A DNA stretch of 64,000 bases from Mytilisepta virgata (GCA_028015205.1 CM051516.1:52890230-52954229); one strand, 5' to 3'. Positions 49,246 to 60,000 are shown, counted from the stretch's first letter. Notes: generated from the sequence alone by a model not told the origin. Made by a program: numbers and translations.

Positions 49246-52200
49246 GGAAAATCTCTTATAAAATAACATCTAGATTTAATTTTTTGTCATACAACATGTA
49301 CAGTATATCGTAATTCCTTTTTTGTATTTCTGTATCTGGCTGCTTTTGCTGTTCAGTAAGAAGATAAAATATTACGGAAAATGACTTCTGGATATGAGGA
49401 ATTAGGAAATATGAGAAAATTTGAGAAAACGATTACCTATTTTCTGGATCCAGTGCTAGAGCTCTTGGTCTTTCAATTAGATAATCAATTAGAGTTCTTC
49501 TCATACTCCCATCTAAGTTGGATACTTGGATATGTTGGTATACATCATCCGTCCAATAGATGTGATTATACACCCAATCAACAGCAATTCCATCAGGTCT
49601 GCTGATCTTTGTTCTTACAATATCTTCATTAATTTTCAACAAATTGTTTGTGTGGATTCTAATTGAAAAAACCAAACTATTTAATGTTATTTTTAAAGTA
49701 TTTTTACAAAAAAAGAAATAATATATCAAACCTTTTATGATATTATCATTCTATGGACTTCTTGTTCATATTTCGAAATATTACGACTCTTCGGTGTGTT
49801 TGTGTATCAATGTTAGTACAAACAATTAACACAATAAGAAAAACCAATGAACAGAGGTTTCAAATGCAAAATGAGGAAACAGACGGAGCCAAAATCTATC
49901 TAAGGTTATAGCTATTGAATACCAAGGTACTCTTTAATATCCAGATGTTTGATTATTTTGTAACACTGAACAAAAACTTGAAAAAAAAGAATGGATATCT
50001 ATAAATGGATTGTATAAACATTTCGAAACGTCTGTTTCATTCTACAGCACGAGGTCACATAAAAGTACAAATTAAGGAAATAAACAAGTTTTTTCAAGCA
50101 TAGTTCATGTTGTCCTTCACAACCATTCATACTAGTGGATATTCTTCATCATACTTATTTCTTTTCACATATAGCACCCAATCGAAGTGCCAAACTCGGT
50201 TATCATAAGATAATATGTTTTCCACAGATAAATTATTGATGTATATACATATACATGTACATATATATTCATCTCTATGACAAGCCAGAATATATATACA
50301 TGTAGTAAATATTATATAATTCTTGATATGAAAAAAAAAGTTATCCTACACAGATGTTTTCACGTCTATAATATTCTTCCAAAATACAAATTTAAGATGA
50401 TCTTACACAGATATTTTATTTTCAAGGACATCAGTCCAAAATATAAGTCCTAAGCTGTAATGATAGTCTAATGATATAACTCTACTCAAACCTGGAACTA
50501 CTGTCTCGTTTACCCAAGTATCAATCTCCAAAGTATTAATTTCTTTTATGTTGGCAAATAGCAATTGAGGTTTGCTTCCTAGAGAATTCCAAAAAAAAAT
50601 ATTAAAGGAAGATGTCTTGCAATGGGCTTTTAGACATGCATTAACATTGTGCCAGTAACACACATTCTTATAAAACTCGAGAAAAGTAAATAAGTAAATA
50701 AATAATTGAATAAATAAATAAATAAATAAATAAAAAAATAAAATAAGTAACCAAATAAATAAATTAAAACAACAGCAGTAAACCATGGTACATGTAAACG
50801 ATATACTTTGTACCTACTCTCCGACAAATCGTGAATCTTTAGTAGTTCTGTATCTACATTTAAGTTCTATGTCTTATTGGATATGACGTTCATCGGATTC
50901 ATTGTAGAAGGCATGTTACCATTGTGTTGTCATTAGTACTTTATGTTTGTCATAGGAGTCAAATACATTGCACATGCATTAGTTCTTTCATCATGATTTT
51001 TTATCAGTCATTTACGTTACTATTCCTTATTTGTGTTTATACACAATTTCTTTGGATGCTAGAAGAATGAATCCCCGTTTAGTTTATTGTTCTGGTTTCC
51101 TTTAGTCGAAATTCATTCGGCTAAAAAAAATGCCAGAATCAATGAAACAGTGATGTCAACCGTAAAAGGTCTGGGTTGATATTACTTTGGCTTTTCAACA
51201 TTTAAGGGCTTTAGAACAACTGATAAGGCGTAAATTGACAAAATGTGCACATCTTCTGCATCAAAATTGGCATCAAAGAATTTATAATTACCACTGAGCT
51301 GATACATCTGCTGGTGGACTCCATGTCCCCGAGGGTATCACCACCTCATTTGCTAGTATTTCTATACAAGCCCGATATTGATAATTTAAATTTACAGTTC
51401 CAAAAGTTTAAGAGTTTGTTACAAGGATCATAGCTCTGTCCTTTGACGGTTCTTGTTTCACGCTTTTTGGTCATTTTGGCAGTTTTGAATTTGCTCTTCA
51501 ACGTTTTTGGAATATTACTTTTGTTTTTTTCCACATTTTTGTCTGGAGAACAAATCGAAAAAAATGTGCGCATCTTGTACATCAAACTTGGTATCAATCA
51601 AATCTTACAATTGCCCTGACACGGATGTAAATGCAATAGTAATTTCTCTTTGTCATTTCATCTACAGAAAGGGTATGGCGTTGAGTATTTTTACACAAAA
51701 TACCACATACATTGACAAAAGTTAGAAAAACATTAATTTATAATTAAAATAGCAATGAGGTATGTCATAAAATACAACAGGTACAAACTTTAATAAAAAA
51801 AAACTTGTACCTATGTTAACAATGCCAAGTTCGTTTTCCGCATAATTCAATGAATCGCAGACGAAAATGGAAAAGTGCCCCACATTTCAGCATTGGAAAA
51901 AGGCAATATTTAACCAAGATTAAAGGTAACGAAAGGTTACGCCAATAGATTTGTAAAGATTTAGCTTAGATATTACTAAACTAGAATGTGAAAATGAATT
52001 CAAGGTCGGTTGACAATAACAGACTAACATGCTGAGCTCATAAGCAAATATGGTTGACCTAGTTGCTCAGATATTCCTTGTTAACGCCGCCATCGTCGCC
52101 TCAACCGTAAAAGCAATATATTTGTCTCGCTGTCAGATAGAATGTTCACTTTCCTATTGTTAATTTTCTCTTCTTAAGTAGCAATATACCAGCATCGCCT

Positions 52201-52844
52201 GCATGTGGCGTCTACGTTTCTCAGCTTATCCGATTTTCAAGGGCATGCGTGAGTTACCCTGACTTTCGTCAGGGAGGATTGCTGCTGTCACAAAAGCTTC
52301 TTAACCAGGGTCCTATCAGGGATAAGTTGATGTCATCACTTAGGAAATTTTACGGTCGTCATCACGAATTGATTGACCAATTACAGTGTTCCAATATCTA
52401 AGATGATGTTGGACCTGTTCCCACTGTCGTAACCTTTCATGTGCCTCCACAAATTTGTGACTCCCCCCGGATTGACTCTGTTGAACTTCACGACGGGTGC
52501 CGTATACGAAGCAGGAACTGACTACCCTTCCGGAGACCTGGGTTCACTCCTGGTTTTGATAGGAGTTCGTGTTGTTCATTGTTTTTTTTAGTCTTCCCGG
52601 GTTTGTCTGTCCAATGGATTACGTTTTTTTGATTGCTCCTTAGGTATATTTGTCCTTTTTTTCTAGTCATAGCATAAAATTGAAGGTTAACCTCCAAAAG
52701 GCAGCAAGTCTTAATTCATAAAATTTCGTTGTAAATATGAAAACTAAATCTATCATAACGGTATATTACTAGTAACTAACCTTTTGAGCTTTCAAAAAGG
52801 AACAAATTTAACATCCATACCAGACCATATTGTAACGACTTCAT
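41437..52844 (-). CDS. Gene B: paralog of gene A, two YWTD propeller-EGF modules and a KEEL tail (12 exons, 664 aa)
   Basis: Coding exons, 5' to 3' on the reverse strand: 52844-52781, 50578-50407, 49658-49437, 48024-47906, 46723-46439, 46106-45960, 44961-44787, 44113-43880, 43172-43054, 42470-42186, 41960-41820, 41468-41437. The 1995 joined bases are one open frame, all introns GT-AG, with the same phases as gene A. Residues 1-21: signal peptide. About 22-287: propeller 1 (FWTD, YWTD, FFSD, YWAD, YWTN). 288-336: EGF. 337-607: propeller 2 (FWTD, YWTD, FFTD, YWTD, YWSN). 608-654: EGF. 655-664: [10 protein letters not shown]. Blade and EGF signatures are closer to consensus than in gene A. No membrane segment exists. 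It probably acts in the ER lumen by the same KEEL argument, perhaps on LRP-type clients or ligands (inference). Orientation is tail-to-tail with gene A. Confidence 0.88.
41820..41960 (-). CDS. Gene B exon 11: EGF-like domain 2
   Basis: 141 bases, phase 1 to 1. [20 protein letters not shown]...[17 protein letters not shown]: six Cys and an intact NNGGC signature. Confidence 0.92.
42186..42470 (-). CDS. Gene B exon 10: end of propeller 2
   Basis: 285 bases, phase 1 to 1, donor [29 protein letters not shown] and [19 protein letters not shown] with [10 protein letters not shown] between, then [11 protein letters not shown]. The same length as exon 5 of this gene. Confidence 0.92.
43054..43172 (-). 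CDS. Gene B exon 9: propeller 2 blade
   Basis: 119 bases, phase 2 to 1, donor [29 protein letters not shown] then [16 protein letters not shown]. The closest relative of the orphan exon at 63009-63128, which shares VIVSKDI, WPNGL and the GTAATA donor. Confidence 0.92.
43430..43700 (+). repeat. SINE-like mussel repeat (forward), intron 8 of gene B
   Basis: GTTAACGGAGCAGGACATGC, CCGGAGCACCTGATGTCACT and TTTAGTTGTAAATGTATCCC; reverse complement of 17880-18190. Members of the same family are at 47150-47310, 52490-52640 and 62795-62990. Confidence 0.65.
43880..44113 (-). CDS. Gene B exon 8: propeller 2 blades
   Basis: 234 bases, phase 2 to 2. [20 protein letters not shown] and [26 protein letters not shown]. 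Homologous to exon 3 and to gene A exon 8. Confidence 0.92.
44787..44961 (-). CDS. Gene B exon 7: start of propeller 2
   Basis: 175 bases, phase 1 to 2, donor [28 protein letters not shown] ... [15 protein letters not shown]. The same length as gene A exon 7. Confidence 0.9.
45526..45700 (+). repeat. Dispersed repeat shared with 26650-26780
   Basis: GTGTCAGGATAGATAAGG, ACCCATAAAACCG and CTGACTCTCTGTTGTGTTCA occur in both places. It lies in intron 6 of gene B, next to a (TA)n run at 45472-45485. Confidence 0.55.
45960..46106 (-). CDS. Gene B exon 6: EGF-like domain 1
   Basis: 147 bases, phase 1 to 1, donor [30 protein letters not shown]...[18 protein letters not shown]: six Cys. Confidence 0.92.
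46439..46723 (-). CDS. Gene B exon 5: end of propeller 1
   Basis: 285 bases, phase 1 to 1. [40 protein letters not shown] and [18 protein letters not shown]. Two blade motifs, YWAD and YWTN. Confidence 0.9.
46724..47905. other. Intron 4 of gene B
   Basis: 1.2 kb. It has a member of the SINE-like family near 47150-47310, a repeat-B-like piece at 46906-46985, and on the + strand a 43-codon frame with coding-like composition at 47632-47763. Confidence 0.5.
47632..47763 (+). other. Small open frame of 43 codons, antisense to gene B
   Basis: ATG to TAA encoding [20 protein letters not shown] and ending SDFEGYYL, with composition more coding-like than its surroundings and a TAAACAG just before it that could be an acceptor. 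I do not recognise it. It may be an exon of an antisense gene, a transposon piece or chance. Confidence 0.2.
47906..48024 (-). CDS. Gene B exon 4: propeller 1 blade
   Basis: 119 bases, phase 2 to 1. [20 protein letters not shown] ... [16 protein letters not shown]; identical in length to gene A exon 4 and very similar in sequence. Confidence 0.92.
48214..48590 (+). repeat. Repeat A, copy in intron 3 of gene B
   Basis: TGGTGGACCCTAGGTCCAAG to TCTTTGGATTGTTATTTT, collinear with 29190-29590. A further short piece (CTGCTGGTGGACTCCATGTC) is at 51309-51345. Confidence 0.75.
48690..48935. repeat. Repeat B, third copy
   Basis: ATTTGATGCACCGTATGGCC, GACAACTCATCAGCAGTTCC and CCGGTTAAAGATATAATGAT match the pair at 26770-27410. 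Confidence 0.7.
49196..49242. repeat. (AG)n microsatellite
   Basis: About 23 perfect AG repeats in intron 3 of gene B, 195 bases after (in gene sense) exon 3. Confidence 0.95.
49437..49658 (-). CDS. Gene B exon 3: propeller 1 blades
   Basis: 222 bases, phase 2 to 2. [20 protein letters not shown] and [29 protein letters not shown]; the same length as gene A exon 3. Confidence 0.93.
50407..50578 (-). CDS. Gene B exon 2: start of propeller 1
   Basis: 172 bases, phase 1 to 2. [30 protein letters not shown] and [16 protein letters not shown]. The sequon Asn45-Glu-Thr matches Asn48 of gene A. Confidence 0.9.
50690..50762. repeat. (AAAT)n microsatellite
   Basis: Imperfect AAAT/AATA repeat in intron 1 of gene B, about 110 bases upstream (in gene sense) of exon 2. 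It creates a false Phe/Tyr/Leu-rich reverse frame. Confidence 0.85.
52150..52401 (+). pseudogene. Reverse-transcriptase ORF remnant (C-terminal end)
   Basis: 84 open codons to TAA, including [30 protein letters not shown] and [13 protein letters not shown] recall the pattern (NIP..P.YGVY.SQLIR...C..Y.DF...L...LL.QG....L..SL.KF.GR...L) from the end of reverse-transcriptase-like ORFs that are very common in bivalve and cnidarian DNA. No upstream polymerase core is present, and the frame seems broken just after HHELIDQ. A SINE-like repeat follows at once, so this may be the 3' end of a dead retroelement. It lies antisense in intron 1 of gene B. Confidence 0.55.
52781..52844 (-). CDS. Gene B exon 1: signal peptide
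   Basis: ATG at 52842-52844; [21 protein letters not shown], 64 bases, donor AAAG|GTTAGT in phase 1. A short basic start, a hydrophobic core and a polar end. Confidence 0.78.
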
Positions 52845-55235
52845 TTTGGATCAAATAATAAACTTGTCATTAAATTTTTTAGCTCTGTTTATTTAAAATC
52901 CGGTTAAATCAGTTCTAAATTTAACTATTTACCTGCAAAAAACAATTTATACATTTTTTATTTAAAAATGAAACTTTTATTAGATGTAAAAGTAATAAAT
53001 TGAGGAATGGAATAGAGCGATTGTGAGGTAGAAAAACATAAGACAAAATTAGTATAAATCCCCCGAAAAATGCTACAAAAACCTGTATACAGTATACAGG
53101 GAAACATGGTATGAACCGATTGTATGCAACATTTTGGAAACACTTTCATAGAAAGAGTGGTCTGTCAGTGTACGACCATGAGGATAGCCGTACATCAGTA
53201 TACCGGAAATATCTATAATTAGAAATAATGAAAGTGAAAGTAATCACATTTTAAGAGTTTAAGATAAATGAAATATTAATAAGCATACAATACAAATAGC
53301 ACGAGCTGTTAAATTACTCTTGAAATATTGCTATGCAAATTATTTCGCCACTGATACTGAAATATTTATATTTATAAAATGAGCGACATATTGTATTAAA
53401 CAAATAAACAACTTCCTGAAATATATATACTGTGTAGGAAAAAACATCACGGAGGTCATATAAAGTGGAATGAATATTAATCAGTGTTAATACATATTCA
53501 TGTTTTATGTTATAAAAATGTGAAATATATTCAGATATCGCGAGTGGTCGTACCGTCGATGCATTAATCTAAACAGTTTAAAGAAGTGCTTAAGATAAAT
53601 AATCTACTAAGTATAAAATGATTATGTATGAAATTAAGTTGCAATGAAAATTCAATAAACTCTATTATAAAATATGTCGCTTTACGCTGGACATTGTGCG
53701 TCTGTTTGTATCTAAAATGCATGTATAATGTTATTTTAATATTTAATTTATAAAATGGTTTATCAGTGAGAAATGAAAACATTAAAAATCAAAATTGAAT
53801 TTTATTTTTCTCGATAATTTTTAACATGCCATTAAAAATGTATTAAATTTAAGTCCATAAATTTGAAATCAAAGGAAAATTTAAACAAAGCCATCAGAAT
53901 CATGAAACACGTACAATATAAAGGATAGAACTAAAATAATAACAAAATATTAAACTAAACAAAAATAAAACAAGACAACCAATCCAAGGACCCCAAAAGC
54001 TAAAATCGGGTGTCAATGCATCCTCTGGCAAAACGTCTACAAGTACAATGCATGAGATATATTATATGTTTAATGATTTGATTGAACGACTTAAAAGAAA
54101 CACTTATTATTTCAAACACTCCTTTAAACATACGCAAATAAACTATTTTTGTCAGTCCTTCGCATTTTTGTCACCTATACATTAGTAAAATGCAAAAAAT
54201 GTTGTAGTTAAATTTATATTATGGAATAGTTATAGACCATATAAAATACTTTGACGAAAAAGTGCGACTGGGTGTGTTTGTGTCGAGTGTTATGTTGTTT
54301 CCGTAAACTACGAGGTTTTTGATTATGACTAAGACCAAACAAAGAAACTGTACCTTGACGATGGATGCAAGGTGAGACACACATACAGACGACGGACACT
54401 AGTGATGCACTTTCAGGTGCTCCACAGATAGGGTTTTAAGTGATAGTGTTCTCTCTCATGAGAACTCCTGGTCACATAAAATATATATGGATCCTTGAGT
54501 AGTCTACAGCTACAGTGAAACACAAAGTCAATGTAAAGTTTGATAAATGTATTCAGAAGTACATATAGGTAAACGAACACAGTCGCAGTGATACAATCCA
54601 ATACTACAAGTAATACACAATATTACGAACCAAACGGTTATAATTTCTTAAGTACATTCCACCCACAGACTACTTAAATATTCCCAGGACTTCTCTTTTA
54701 TACTGATAATTAGCCCGATTAATTATGTTACAAATATAAAATAATTCTTATTCTTTTATCCAATGAAAATGGTTCCTGATGAAATACCTAATTGGTACGG
54801 CGCTAGGGCACCAGTAGATAAACTTGTAAACAGGAAACATCTGGTATTAATTACTAACCTAGTTTATGAAACAAAGAACAACCTTGAAAGTCTCATTAAG
54901 TTACTAAATTTAGCTAAACAAGAATATGTATGATGAAATTGAATGAGTCTGCTTTAAAAGAGCAAAGTAAATAATAATAATCCAAATATAAAAGACAAAA
55001 AGGGGTTGTGCTGATTACAAGATTACAAAATTCATTACAATACCCTTTAAAATTTCTGTTTGCTTTCTACCCTGAGGAATTTATCCAACAGCTTGAATGC
55101 TTGCTATTTGCACGTTGAACATATATAAACTTTAAATTCTTCAAGTATAGTAAATCATAAACATTAAAATTTTATCAACCAGTAAGACCATTGTGTATTA
55201 TTTCTTTTAATTAAGACCGTCACGGATTTTATTAC
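52845..55235. other. Spacer upstream of gene B
   Basis: AT-rich. Should contain the gene B promoter, but no clear element is visible. It holds a 56-codon + strand frame at 54763-54933 and no other supportable exon. Confidence 0.4.
54763..54933 (+). other. 56-codon frame, possible gene fragment
   Basis: ATG to TGA, MKMVPDEIPNWYGARAPVDK LVNRKHL and on to LLNLAKQEYV. The N-W-Y-G-x-x-A-P-V-[DE]-K-x-x-x-R-x-H-L pattern weakly recalls the C-terminal part of HMGXB3-like proteins, but it lies on the strand opposite to the decayed gene at 55236-60304. Could be an inverted fragment of a second copy, or chance. Confidence 0.3.
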
Positions 55236-55326
55236 CTTTAGATAGACTTCGAAGCAGAATACCGTCTTCAATTTTTCCCCAAAATTCTTTCACATTTACT
55301 GCATCAGAAATACCTTCTAAAGGATC
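55236..55326 (-). pseudogene. SWIM-like gene, exon with the KEFW segment
   Basis: 91 bases, phase 0 in and phase 1 out (donor AAAG|GTAATA). DPLEGISDAVNVKEFWGKIE then DGILLRSLSK. Later exons were not found in 53-55 kb on this strand. Confidence 0.5.
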
Positions 55327-56035
55327 CTTAAAACTTAAACTGTTTTATAAACATGTGATACAGATATCTTACATAAAACAAAGTTTCAAATATAACTAAT
55401 GGCCCAGGAAACTTATTTATAGAGGATTAAATATCTCACATATGTACACAAAAATGTATAAAAGGAAATACAATTTTGTTCCTTCAGAAAAACGCTTCTA
55501 TTGTATGAACACGAACACTATTCTTTTTAACATTAAAGTACATATAACAATACAATGGTTAAGTGTCATACACTTTGGATGTTAACAATTATGTGAATAT
55601 TGTATATATGAAAAGAATTAACGTGGAAAAACGGATTCATGTTAAAAGTTAAATGTTACGAAAGACCAATTTCGACTGCCTACTATTCCTCTGACCCCAT
55701 CTCTTTGTGACGGCAGACATTAAGAAGTGTAATGTCACAGTATATGAGAGTCACATACTAAACATGATCCAGACAATAAAAAGAAGAAACTGTTAGATAT
55801 TTACATACCACACTGGACGGAATTACACATTTTGTAAAATGTAAAAAATAGCCACTTCATCGCAGAAGATAACATAAAATACATGTATCCACAAGAAATA
55901 ATGCATCCAAAATATTCGGATTCCACAATATCAATGAATTTACGTATATCTTTACAGGAATACTGTGTAGAAGTCATATATCAAATATGAGCTTTATCAC
56001 TGAAGCTACGCCTACAACTGCCTTTGGAAAATTAC

Positions 56036-56067
56036 CTTTGGCTGTATGTTCAAGAGGGATTGCAAGG
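56036..56067 (-). pseudogene. SWIM-like gene, 32-base exon
   Basis: Acceptor TTCGAAAG after a T run; LQSLLNIQPK; donor AAG|GTAATT. It joins phases 1 and 0 of the neighbouring pieces exactly, which supports it despite its size. Confidence 0.4.
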
Positions 56068-56157
56068 CTTTCGAAAAAAAAAACATTATGATAATTGCCA
56101 TTTAACGTTATATCCAAAACCTTAAATAATAATTAAATATTCCTAGTATTAATTTAC

Positions 56158-56360
56158 AGGCAAATCTAAATGCTGCTTTCCGAAAAGTGTCTTAAATCAG
56201 GATTGATGGGATGTAGCCACATATAACACAGTTGTAGCCGTAGCTGTGATCTTTGAGAGCTTCAAAATGTAGGTATGCATTTTCAATCTCCATTATGGTC
56301 AGCTTTTCTTCTAACATTTCTGCAAAGAACTGCCAAACTTCTACCAAGAGCAACGTGATT
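56158..56360 (-). pseudogene. SWIM-like gene, exon with frameshift and stop
   Basis: Starts NHVALGRSLAVL in phase 0, then continues only in another frame with AYLHFEALKDHSYGYNCVIC GYIPSILI, TAA (56192-56194) and DTFRKAAFRFA. The length of 203 is one base off what both flanking phases demand, as expected for one indel. Confidence 0.55.
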
Positions 56361-56612
56361 CTTAAAGTATAATGATATAAATACGGCATCAGTAGAAATT
56401 CAAGTGGTTGAACTGAGAACGGAATAATACGAGATACATTTACCTTTACTTATCTTCTCCATTGATTTATTATTTATTTATTTTTATCATAAAATATGCA
56501 ATAATCTTAACTGCTTTGACAATTAGAAGGAGCTGTTGATAAAAAGATTGCTATATAATTTCTATTTCCTTTAACGTCATACTAAATTTCTTATAATTTT
56601 GTTTTCACTTAC

Positions 56613-56743
56613 GATTAAACCAGCTCTCAAAAATCGACATACATCTATACCCAAAAATACAACATTGTTATAGTTGTGAATTCCTTCCACCCACTCTTGG
56701 TATCTGTAAACAGTCCTGCACCTTGGGCGCACTTTAACATATA
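56613..56743 (-). pseudogene. SWIM-like gene, RYQEW exon
   Basis: 131 bases, phase 1 in and phase 0 out (donor ATC|GTAAGT). VYVKVRPRCRTVYRYQEWVE GIHNYNNVVF then LRAGLI. The RYQEW...G.HN.N motif is strongly conserved in the family as I recall it. Confidence 0.6.
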
Positions 56744-57713
56744 CTTCAACATGTAAAATAAGTAATTGTTTAAAAAAAAAAACGAATTTAGAATTTACTT
56801 TCTATTTGTACTGATATTATTGAGCATATGTCTGATTTCAGCTATGTTGACAAAGAACCACGTCTTTAATTTCACGACGAATGAGTATTTAGAGAATACT
56901 TAAAACGTAAAATGTTTCCAAAACAAGGAACCTTTTACTTTTTTCACGATGTTTACCTTTTCTTTGTAACTTTAAGATGTTAGAAATAAAATTTGATCAC
57001 ACAAAAGTTGACCTGTTTTATTTGTGTGAAAAAAGAAATTTTCCCGCAGGACTTTAAATGCTTTAGTAAAATTTTTCATCTAGCAAATAAATTAATCATC
57101 CATCTATTAAAAGATGCAGGAATTTTTAAACTACATGTAGTAAGTTGTGTGAATATTTATATGTCTCAATATTCCTGATACCAATTCTAGTACCGAAAAT
57201 ATGTTAAAAAAAGTGTTTTTTTCTACAAACATGTAACTAAATATATTTCAGATATAGTTCATGTTGGCCATACTTTCATAAAATTCTTAACATTTAGATT
57301 TAAGCAGATACATGTATATTTTACGATAATTTCCAATAAATTATAAAGGCAGCGTAATAGTTCAATTTTGATAAACACTTTCTTTTAATCACAACAGTAA
57401 TTTTGTTTTTGACTACATGAGAACTTTCATAGAAAAAAAACAAATTGTTCCTAAATAAACAAATCCTAACTTACATTTTTAGAAACTAAAGCCAAATCCG
57501 AGTATGCAAAATTATAATTGTTGACATGTTAGAAAATGTGCTCGATTTAACCGCAAAACTAGCTAAGTCTCTCATAGTTGCAGTTCGGATACTGATGCTG
57601 GATACAAAACGAAATATGCTATTTATTGGAAAAATAAACACAAATCTTTATGGAAACTTGTAGTTTGTTTGAAATGATTTTGATGAGAATTAAGATGGAA
57701 TTTTTATGGTTAC

Positions 57714-58952
57714 CTTTAACGACTTTATGCATAGTAACAATCTTGGATCTAGTGGATACCCTTTCTAAGGACAGATCACCAGTGCATTTATGGCAATGCA
57801 TTTCTTTCGGTATTATCTTCCTTTCTTGCTGGAAATTTGCACTGTCATACAGAATTTCAATGTCCATTTGGAAATGTGCAGGTATTTTCTTCATGCTGCA
57901 GATATAATTTAACATCAAATCTAACCGGACTTTTTCAGTTTTCTCCACTGATGCTGTATGTCGTTTTATGTCATGGCTACATGTTTCATCAGTGTCCGAT
58001 TTGTCGCTTTCATCAGTAAAAAAACTGTGGCATCTCCTGAAATATGCACCATTTCACAATTGCTTGATGTATACATACCTTGCTGTATGTGTGCATTTAC
58101 AAGTGGAGTCGAAAGAGACGACAGTTCTTCCAGTTTTGGACCAGTATTTTTGGTTCCCGATGCACACAGAAAAATATATATAACGCAAAGAGGCGTTCGT
58201 CATAGGTGGTATCTGTACAACCAAAGGTGATCCAGAAGTCGATGCCGTTTCTCTCCAACGCAATAATTCAGATGATCTTGTATCAGTTATAAAATTCCCT
58301 TTTACAAGTTCTGTCAAAGATGAATCTTGTAGTAAAATCTCCTTTCCTCTTAGTGCATCTGATATGATTGCACTCATATGCAACATTACCACCACACGTT
58401 TAGCAGTATCTTTGGTATCCATACATTGTTGCTTTTCGCAAAAACTCTCCTGTTTGTTGCCGCTTGTCATTTTAATTATATGTATAGGGTACGATGGGCC
58501 GCTTAAATTCGTTGCTGAGCAGTATAAACCTGCATGTTCGTCCACAAGCACTGTGTGGTGATGACGATGAGTATTATTTTCATGGATTTCATTGTTTGTC
58601 TTTCGGTGAATTTTCATGTGTCTTCGTAACCATCGTTTACTTACTATTTTTTTTTGACAGGATTTCTTATTCTGTGGAACTATCCTCTGAACAGGAGACT
58701 TGTTTGAATTCGTATTGCTATAGGCGTGTTCTTCATTAACCGTGTCAGTCACTTTTACTCTGTCATGTCTTAAATTCGATGTTTTGATTGGAGTGTCCGG
58801 TAATGTGTGTTTTTGACCAATAACAACATTACATTTACGCAGGTGTGCGACAATATTCTCCTTCTTTTTTATAATTTTGCCACAGCATGTACAATGGAAA
58901 TGCCTGGTAGTAATATCATCATGTTGCAGATGGCATATAACAGAATACATAT
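57714..58952 (-). pseudogene. SWIM-like gene, large central exon with two compensating frameshifts
   Basis: Opens DMYSVICHLQHDDITTRHFH and carries the C2HC finger, a basic linker, the GPSYPIHIIK segment and TCKCTHTAR. Then the frame must slip to read CIHQAIVKWCIFQEMPQFF, and slip back at a seven-T run to read TDESDKSDTDETCSHDIKR and VRLDLMLNYICSM. A 42-base GT...AG stretch (58037-58078) spans most of the slipped part and would restore the frame if spliced, but at the cost of the SWIM Cys-x-His. An open frame of 308 codons (58054-58980) covers the first part. Confidence 0.6.
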
Positions 58953-59289
58953 CTACAAAAGAAAAGCACATAACCTTCACAATACCTTCAATATCCGTAA
59001 CGCAAGTTTAGAATTTAAAAAAAATAAAAAAATAAAAAGTTAGTGCAGTGGTGAATTTTTTTATAGTCCGAGAGCAACGGTGTCTTGGAGATACAACTCA
59101 TGGGGTTTATTGAGTTAAAGTCATTTATACATGAACTCAGCCTTTATATTTGTATATGTTATACAGAACGAAAGCGATGGCTCGCCCATGTGTAAATGAC
59201 TTCAACTTTACACCAACATGAATTATTCTAATAGAACAAATCATTTGAATTGTCCTATTATGTGATAATTGATATAATTTGTAAGTTAT

Positions 59290-60000
59290 ATTTATTATTA
59301 TGAAATACGGGTACAGTGGTGTATCTACGTAGTTTATGACTACGTGATAGGGACTATATAGCACGGATACAGTGGTGGATGAAATTTTCTACGTTATATT
59401 TGACATTTTATAACACGGTTACAGGGGTGGCTGTAATTTTTGACGTTATATAGCACGGGTATAGTAATGGGTGTAATTTTTGACGTTACATAGCACGAGG
59501 TACAGTGTTGAATGTAATTTATGACATTATATTTGTCCTTATATAGAACGGGTACAGTGGTGGATGTAATTTATGAAATTATATTTGTTATTATATAGCA
59601 CGGGTACAGTAGTGGATGTAATTTATGGCGTTCTATTTGTCAATATATAGCTTGGGTACAGTGGTGGATGTAATTGATGACGTTCTATTTATCATTATAT
59701 AGCACGGGTACAGTGGTGGATGTAATTTATGACGTTCTATTTGTCATTATATAGCACGGGTACAGTAGTGGATGTAATTAATGACGTTCTATTTGTCATC
59801 ATATAGCACGGGTACAGTGGTGGATGTAATTTATGACGTTCTATTTGTCATTGTCTAGCACGTGTAAAGTGGTGGCTGTAATTTTTGACGTTATATTTTT
59901 CATTATATAGCACGGGTACAGTGGTGGATGTAATTTTTGACGTTATATTTGTCATTACATCGCACGGGTACAGTGGTGGATGCAATTTCCAACGTTACAC
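59290..60000. repeat. 52 bp minisatellite, ~14 units
   Basis: Unit with AGCACGGGTACAGTGGTGGA, TGTAATTTATGACGTTCTAT and TTGTCATTATAT. Left units are shorter (43-46 bases) and more diverged, right ones nearly perfect. It lies in intron 1 of the decayed SWIM-like gene. Confidence 0.92.

Larger units (their letters stand above)
50579..52780. other. Intron 1 of gene B
   Basis: 2.2 kb. It holds the AAAT microsatellite, a short repeat A piece (51296-51345), a reverse-transcriptase remnant (52150-52401) and a SINE-like member (52490-52640). Confidence 0.6.

Noticed and set aside
58037..58078. Genuine 42-base intron in the SWIM-like gene
   Set aside because: The interval encodes the family's CIH and KWCIFQ residues in a shifted frame, so it is old exon sequence; kept only as a finding to test.
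58954..58980. Start of the 308-codon frame at MKVMCFSFV as the true N-terminus
   Set aside because: A TTTTGTAG acceptor at 58953 and a first exon at 60133-60304 with matching phase explain the upstream part better as intron.
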